64,000 bases of DNA from Dehalococcoidia bacterium (GTDB taxonomy: Bacteria; Chloroflexota; Dehalococcoidia; Tepidiformales; Tepidiformaceae): assembly GCA_020847985.1 (NCBI GenBank), contig JADLBC010000054.1:33988-97987 (forward strand), read 5' to 3'. The notes under the pieces were generated by a model. The model worked only from the letters and a program-made list of their open reading frames with translations. It was not told where the DNA came from and ran no database searches. Of the stretch, positions 61,128 to 64,000 are shown in pieces (position 1 is the first letter of the stretch; each line of letters starts with the position of its first letter). Both the position numbers and the translations under genes were made by a program.

Positions 61128-62534
61128 ATGGGCCTGTCGCTTGGCCTGGATACCGCCGTCAAGGCACTGCGCGCGCACCAGCTCGCGGTGGACGTGGCGT
61201 CGCACAACATCGCGAACGCCAACTCGCCGGGCTTTTCGCGCCAGCGCGTGCTGCTGCGGCCCCTGGGCATCGATGGCAGCGATCACTTCACGCGCGATGC
61301 GCTCCTCGGGCGCACCGGGTTCGGCGTCGATGCGAGCGACGTGAACCGCGTGCGCGATATCTTCCTCGATTTCCAGGCACGGTCGGCATTGAGTTCGCGG
61401 GCACAGTCGGACGCCTATTCGACGGCCATCAGCCAGACGGAGCTCGTCTTCAACGACCCCAGCGACGAAGGGCTGAGCGGGCTGGTGGACGCCTATTTCG
61501 CGGCCTGGCACGACGTCGTGAACGACCCGGAATCGGGCCCCGCGCGGACGACGCTGGTGAACGCGGCGACGACACTGACGACGCGCCTGCAGCGAGCCCA
61601 CGCGAACCTGCAAACACAACGGCAGGACCTCGACCGCCGGATCGGTGGCGAAGCGGACAAGGTGAACGCCGCATCGCGCGAGATCGCGCAGCTGAACTTC
61701 CAGATCAAGCAGGTCGAGCTCTCCGGCGATATGGCCAACGACCTCCGCGACCGGCGCGACCTGCTGCTCGACAATTTGGCGTCGCTCGGCCCGATTTCGT
61801 ACACGGAACAGCAGGACCACTCGGTGACGGTGTACTTCGGCAACCACGAGCTGGTGACGGGGAACATCGCGCGCGAGATTAACGCGGTCCCGGACATCGC
61901 GAATCCCGGGTTCACGAAGCTCGTGTTCGCCATGGATGGCGAGGCCGTGCAGGCGAACGGCGGCGAAATCAAGGGGCTGCTCGACGCGCGCGACACCGCC
62001 CTCCCCGGCGTGACCGCGAAACTGAACGCGCTGGCCTCGGGGTTCATCACGTCGGTGAACACGTTGCATGCGGCGGGCTTCGGGTTGGACAACAGCACGG
62101 GCCTGGCGTTTTTCACGGGGACAGACGCGTCGGACATCGCGCTCAACGCGACGCTCGCGGCGAACCCGAACCGGATCGCGGCGGCCACAGCGGCCGGCAG
62201 CCCGGGCAACGGCGCGAACGCGCTCGCCATCGCGGACCTGCAGCTGGCGAAGACGATGGCAGCGGGCACGGCCACCTTCGGCGAGTTCTACGGCGACATG
62301 GTGAGCGTGCTGGGCGCCGACGTGAGCCGCGCCCAGGGCCTCTCCGAGTCCGGGGGCCTGCTCGTGGACCACCTGGACAACCTGCGCCTCTCGGTACAGG
62401 GCGTGAACATCGACGAGGAAGTGACGAACCTCAACTCGGCGCAGCACGCCTACCAGGCCGCCGCGCGCGTCATCACGGCTATCGACCAGATGCTGGAGAC
62501 GCTGATTTCGAACACGGGCGTGGTGGGGAGGTAA
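61128..62534 (+). CDS. flgK: Flagellar hook-associated protein FlgK
   Basis: A 468-residue hook-filament junction protein. The N-terminus has LGLDTAVKALRAHQLAVDVA and SHNIANANSPGFSRQRV. The middle has NDPSDEGLSGLVDAYFAAWH, and the coiled-coil QTQRQDLDRRIGGEADKVNA. The C-terminus VDEEVTNLNSAQHAY-like motif is seen as NIDEEVTNLNSAQHAYQAAA. Normal length for a compact FlgK. ATG 61128 with GAGGAG upstream. Confidence 0.95.
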   Translation: MGLSLGLDTAVKALRAHQLAVDVASHNIANANSPGFSRQRVLLRPLGIDGSDHFTRDALLGRTGFGVDASDVNRVRDIFLDFQARSALSSRAQSDAYSTAISQTELVFNDPSDEGLSGLVDAYFAAWHDVVNDPESGPARTTLVNAATTLTTRLQRAHANLQTQRQDLDRRIGGEADKVNAASREIAQLNFQIKQVELSGDMANDLRDRRDLLLDNLASLGPISYTEQQDHSVTVYFGNHELVTGNIAREINAVPDIANPGFTKLVFAMDGEAVQANGGEIKGLLDARDTALPGVTAKLNALASGFITSVNTLHAAGFGLDNSTGLAFFTGTDASDIALNATLAANPNRIAAATAAGSPGNGANALAIADLQLAKTMAAGTATFGEFYGDMVSVLGADVSRAQGLSESGGLLVDHLDNLRLSVQGVNIDEEVTNLNSAQHAYQAAARVITAIDQMLETLISNTGVVGR

Positions 62535-62537
62535 GCG

Positions 62538-63425
62538 ATGCGAGTAACGGAGCAGTCGCGCCTCTCGGCGCGTGTGGGGTATCTGAACCAGGTCTCGGCG
62601 AAGCTGGACGAACTCCAGGGGCAGCTTTCCACGGGCAAGCGCATCGACCGCGCGAGCGACGACCCGGCGGGATCGGCGATTTCGCTGGGCCACCGCCAGG
62701 ACATCGCCTTCGAAACGCAGATGCGGCGCAACCTCTCGAGCGGCAGCGCGTTCTTGAACGCCACCGATTCGGCGCTGGCGAGTGCGGGCGACGTGCTCCA
62801 GCGGGTGCGCGAACTCACGGTCGAGGCTTCGAACGACACGATGGGCAGCACCGAACGGACCGCCGTCGCGGCCGAGGTGAACCAGCTCATCGGGCACCTG
62901 GCGCAGGTGGGGAACACGAACTTCGGCGGCGCCTACATCTTCGCGGGGCACAAGTCGGACCAGCCGGCCTACACGACGACGGGCTCGCCGCCCACGGCGG
63001 TCACCTTCCAGGGCGACACCGGGGCGCGCGTACGGCGGATTTCGAAGCAGGACGCGGTGCCGGTGAACGTCATCGGCGGGCAGGTGTTCGGCACGCTCTT
63101 CCAGGACCTGATCACGCTGCGGGACAACCTCAACGGGTCGCAGCCAGGCTCCGTGATCGCGGGGAGCCTGCAGCAGATCGATGCGGGGCTCGACCGGGTG
63201 CTGCAGGCGCGGGCGGACGTGGGCGCGCGCGTGAACCGCTTCGAATCGGCGACCGCGGTCTCCGAAACGACGGACACGGACCTGCAGGAGCTGCGCGCCG
63301 AGATCGAGGACATCGACCTGCCGAGCGTGGTCGTGGCCTTCCAGGCGCAGCAGAACGCCTACGAGGCGGCGCTGGGTGCGATCGGCCGCACGGCGAACAT
63401 GTCGCTCCTCAACTTCCTCCAGTAA
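62538..63425 (+). CDS. flgL: Flagellar hook-associated protein FlgL
   Basis: A 295-residue flagellin-like junction protein. The N-terminal D0/D1 helices show LDELQGQLSTGKRIDRASDD and the RRNLSSGSAFLNATDSAL block. The middle has NTNFGGAYIFAGHKSDQPAY, and the C-terminal helix returns with DLPSVVVAFQAQQNAYEAAL. It ends the continuous operon; no csrA or fliW follows. Confidence 0.95.
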   Translation: MRVTEQSRLSARVGYLNQVSAKLDELQGQLSTGKRIDRASDDPAGSAISLGHRQDIAFETQMRRNLSSGSAFLNATDSALASAGDVLQRVRELTVEASNDTMGSTERTAVAAEVNQLIGHLAQVGNTNFGGAYIFAGHKSDQPAYTTTGSPPTAVTFQGDTGARVRRISKQDAVPVNVIGGQVFGTLFQDLITLRDNLNGSQPGSVIAGSLQQIDAGLDRVLQARADVGARVNRFESATAVSETTDTDLQELRAEIEDIDLPSVVVAFQAQQNAYEAALGAIGRTANMSLLNFLQ

Positions 63426-63691
63426 CCAGCGGCGAAGGCTGACGCCAGGGACGTGCCCCACCCCGTCGCGCCATCCTGGCTGCATGGGGCGAGGTTCCCG
63501 TGCGGGATGTAACCGGTTGATAACCCGCATGCGCGGAAACGGTGACAGCGTTCACGGAGTGTGCACGTAAAGGAACCCCGTTAGTACCCCAATGGGAACA
63601 CCCTCAGGGGCGATATCCACAGGGAAGGCTTCCGCAAATCTCACCCGCGGACTGCCGGCCCCACCCGGGGCACCCCTGGAGGAACGAAGCA
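63426..63691 (+). promoter_or_regulatory. Gap and leader before flagellin, with candidate sigma-28 promoter
   Basis: A 266-base gap separates flgL from fliC. TAAAGGAA begins at 63568 and is followed about 12 bases later by CCCAATGG, a partial match to the sigma-28 pattern TAAAGTTT/GCCGATAA (good -35, about half of the -10). This would leave a leader of roughly 90 bases. GGAGGAAC at 63678-63685 is the ribosome site. No strong terminator is seen after flgL. Confidence 0.4.
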
Positions 63692-64000
63692 ATGTCTTCG
63701 ATCGTCACCAACGTCGGCGCCATCAACGCCCAGCGCAACCTTGCCTCGACTGGCGTGAAGATGGGCAAGGTGCTGGAAAAGCTTTCCAGCGGCTTCCGCA
63801 TCAACCGCGCCGCCGACGACGCCGCCGGCCTTGGCATCTCGGAGAAGATGCGCTCGCAGATCCGCGGCAACAGCCAGGCCGTGCGCAACGCCCAGGACGG
63901 CATCTCCATGATCCAGACCGCTGAAGGCGCCATGGACGAGATCCACAGCATCCTTCAGCGCGCTCGCGAACTCTCCGTCCAGGCCGCCAACGGCTCCATG
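63692..64000 (+). CDS. fliC: Flagellin, 5' part
   Basis: The first 103 codons of flagellin, running off the window. The conserved D0/D1 region is complete: [79 protein letters not shown] and [12 protein letters not shown]. It is the filament protein exported through the apparatus encoded upstream. ATG 63692 follows GGAGGAAC. It probably has its own promoter and depends on FliA. Confidence 0.96.
   Translation, partial: MSSIVTNVGAINAQRNLASTGVKMGKVLEKLSSGFRINRAADDAAGLGISEKMRSQIRGNSQAVRNAQDGISMIQTAEGAMDEIHSILQRARELSVQAANGSM

Noticed and set aside
60708..63530. 940-codon minus-strand frame opposite flgK/flgL
   Set aside because: Arg/Val/His-rich antisense frame across several certain flagellar genes.
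63610..63630. DnaA-box-like TATCCACA before fliC
   Set aside because: A single near match without clustering; there is no dnaA/dnaN context, so no origin is called.

Overview
The window is GC-rich bacterial chromosome with tightly packed, often overlapping genes (ATGA, GTGA and TGATG junctions) and frequent GTG starts. The flagellar and sigma-factor genes resemble those of Gram-positive-type bacteria. There is an LPxTG-like surface protein, no outer-membrane flagellar ring genes (flgH/flgI) in view, a proton-pumping pyrophosphatase, and a propionyl-CoA carboxylase with methylmalonyl-CoA-epimerase-like proteins. My best guess is a Chloroflexota-type bacterium; this is an inference from gene content, not from a marker gene. 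I see no rRNA, tRNA, CRISPR array, transposase, integrase or phage head gene.

Region 1 (1-8725) is metabolic and mostly plus strand: the 3' part of a propionyl-CoA carboxylase beta gene, an Eis-type acetyltransferase, an HDOD signalling protein, a minus-strand lipid kinase, a tandem VOC protein, a nucleotide-sugar oxidoreductase/dehydrogenase pair, and an FHA-TM-SH3 protein.

Region 2 (8745-39037, all minus strand) is an extracellular-type contractile injection system (eCIS, Afp/PVC-like). In transcription order from about 29.7 kb it encodes: an FHA-TM-C39 peptidase-Ig protein; the AAA+ ATPase (Afp15-like), overlapping it by TGATG; a DUF4157 protein with 20-residue tandem repeats; a DUF4255 tail-terminator protein; a single sheath; tube 1; two small assembly proteins; tube 2; a 1647-residue Pro/Ala/Ser-rich protein with about 20 [I/V/L]AR motifs; a LysM tube adaptor; a VgrG spike; gp25; baseplate J; and tail protein I. 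No separate PAAR tip, tail fibre or classical tape measure is visible. Just upstream lies a 3069-residue paralogue of the FHA-C39-Ig protein carrying a MopE-like Asp-rich motif and about 14 Ig-like repeats. The FHA-SH3 protein faces the other end of the cluster. The most unusual feature of the window is therefore an injection system bracketed by three membrane-anchored FHA proteins, two of which carry an apparently intact cysteine-peptidase triad. I suggest they form a membrane anchor, sensor or processing module for the syringe.

Region 3 (39320-45477) holds hppA with an unusual insertion of about 100 residues, two tandem GNAT acetyltransferases, a SemiSWEET-like protein, a c-di-AMP (ydaO-type) riboswitch in front of a 72-residue zinc-ribbon gene, an ABM-like monooxygenase and a NarL/LuxR response regulator behind a structured leader.

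Region 4 (45801-64000, plus strand) is a nearly gap-free late-export flagellar operon: flbD-motA-motB-fliL-fliY/N-fliO-fliP-fliQ-fliR-flhB-flhA-flhF(divergent)-PilZ/YcgR-small membrane protein-fliA-SwrB-like protein-LPDTG protein-two FlgF/G-type rod proteins-flgM-flgN-flgK-flgL. A separate gap then precedes fliC, which runs off the end. Basal-body, hook, ATPase and fliM/fliG genes must lie elsewhere.
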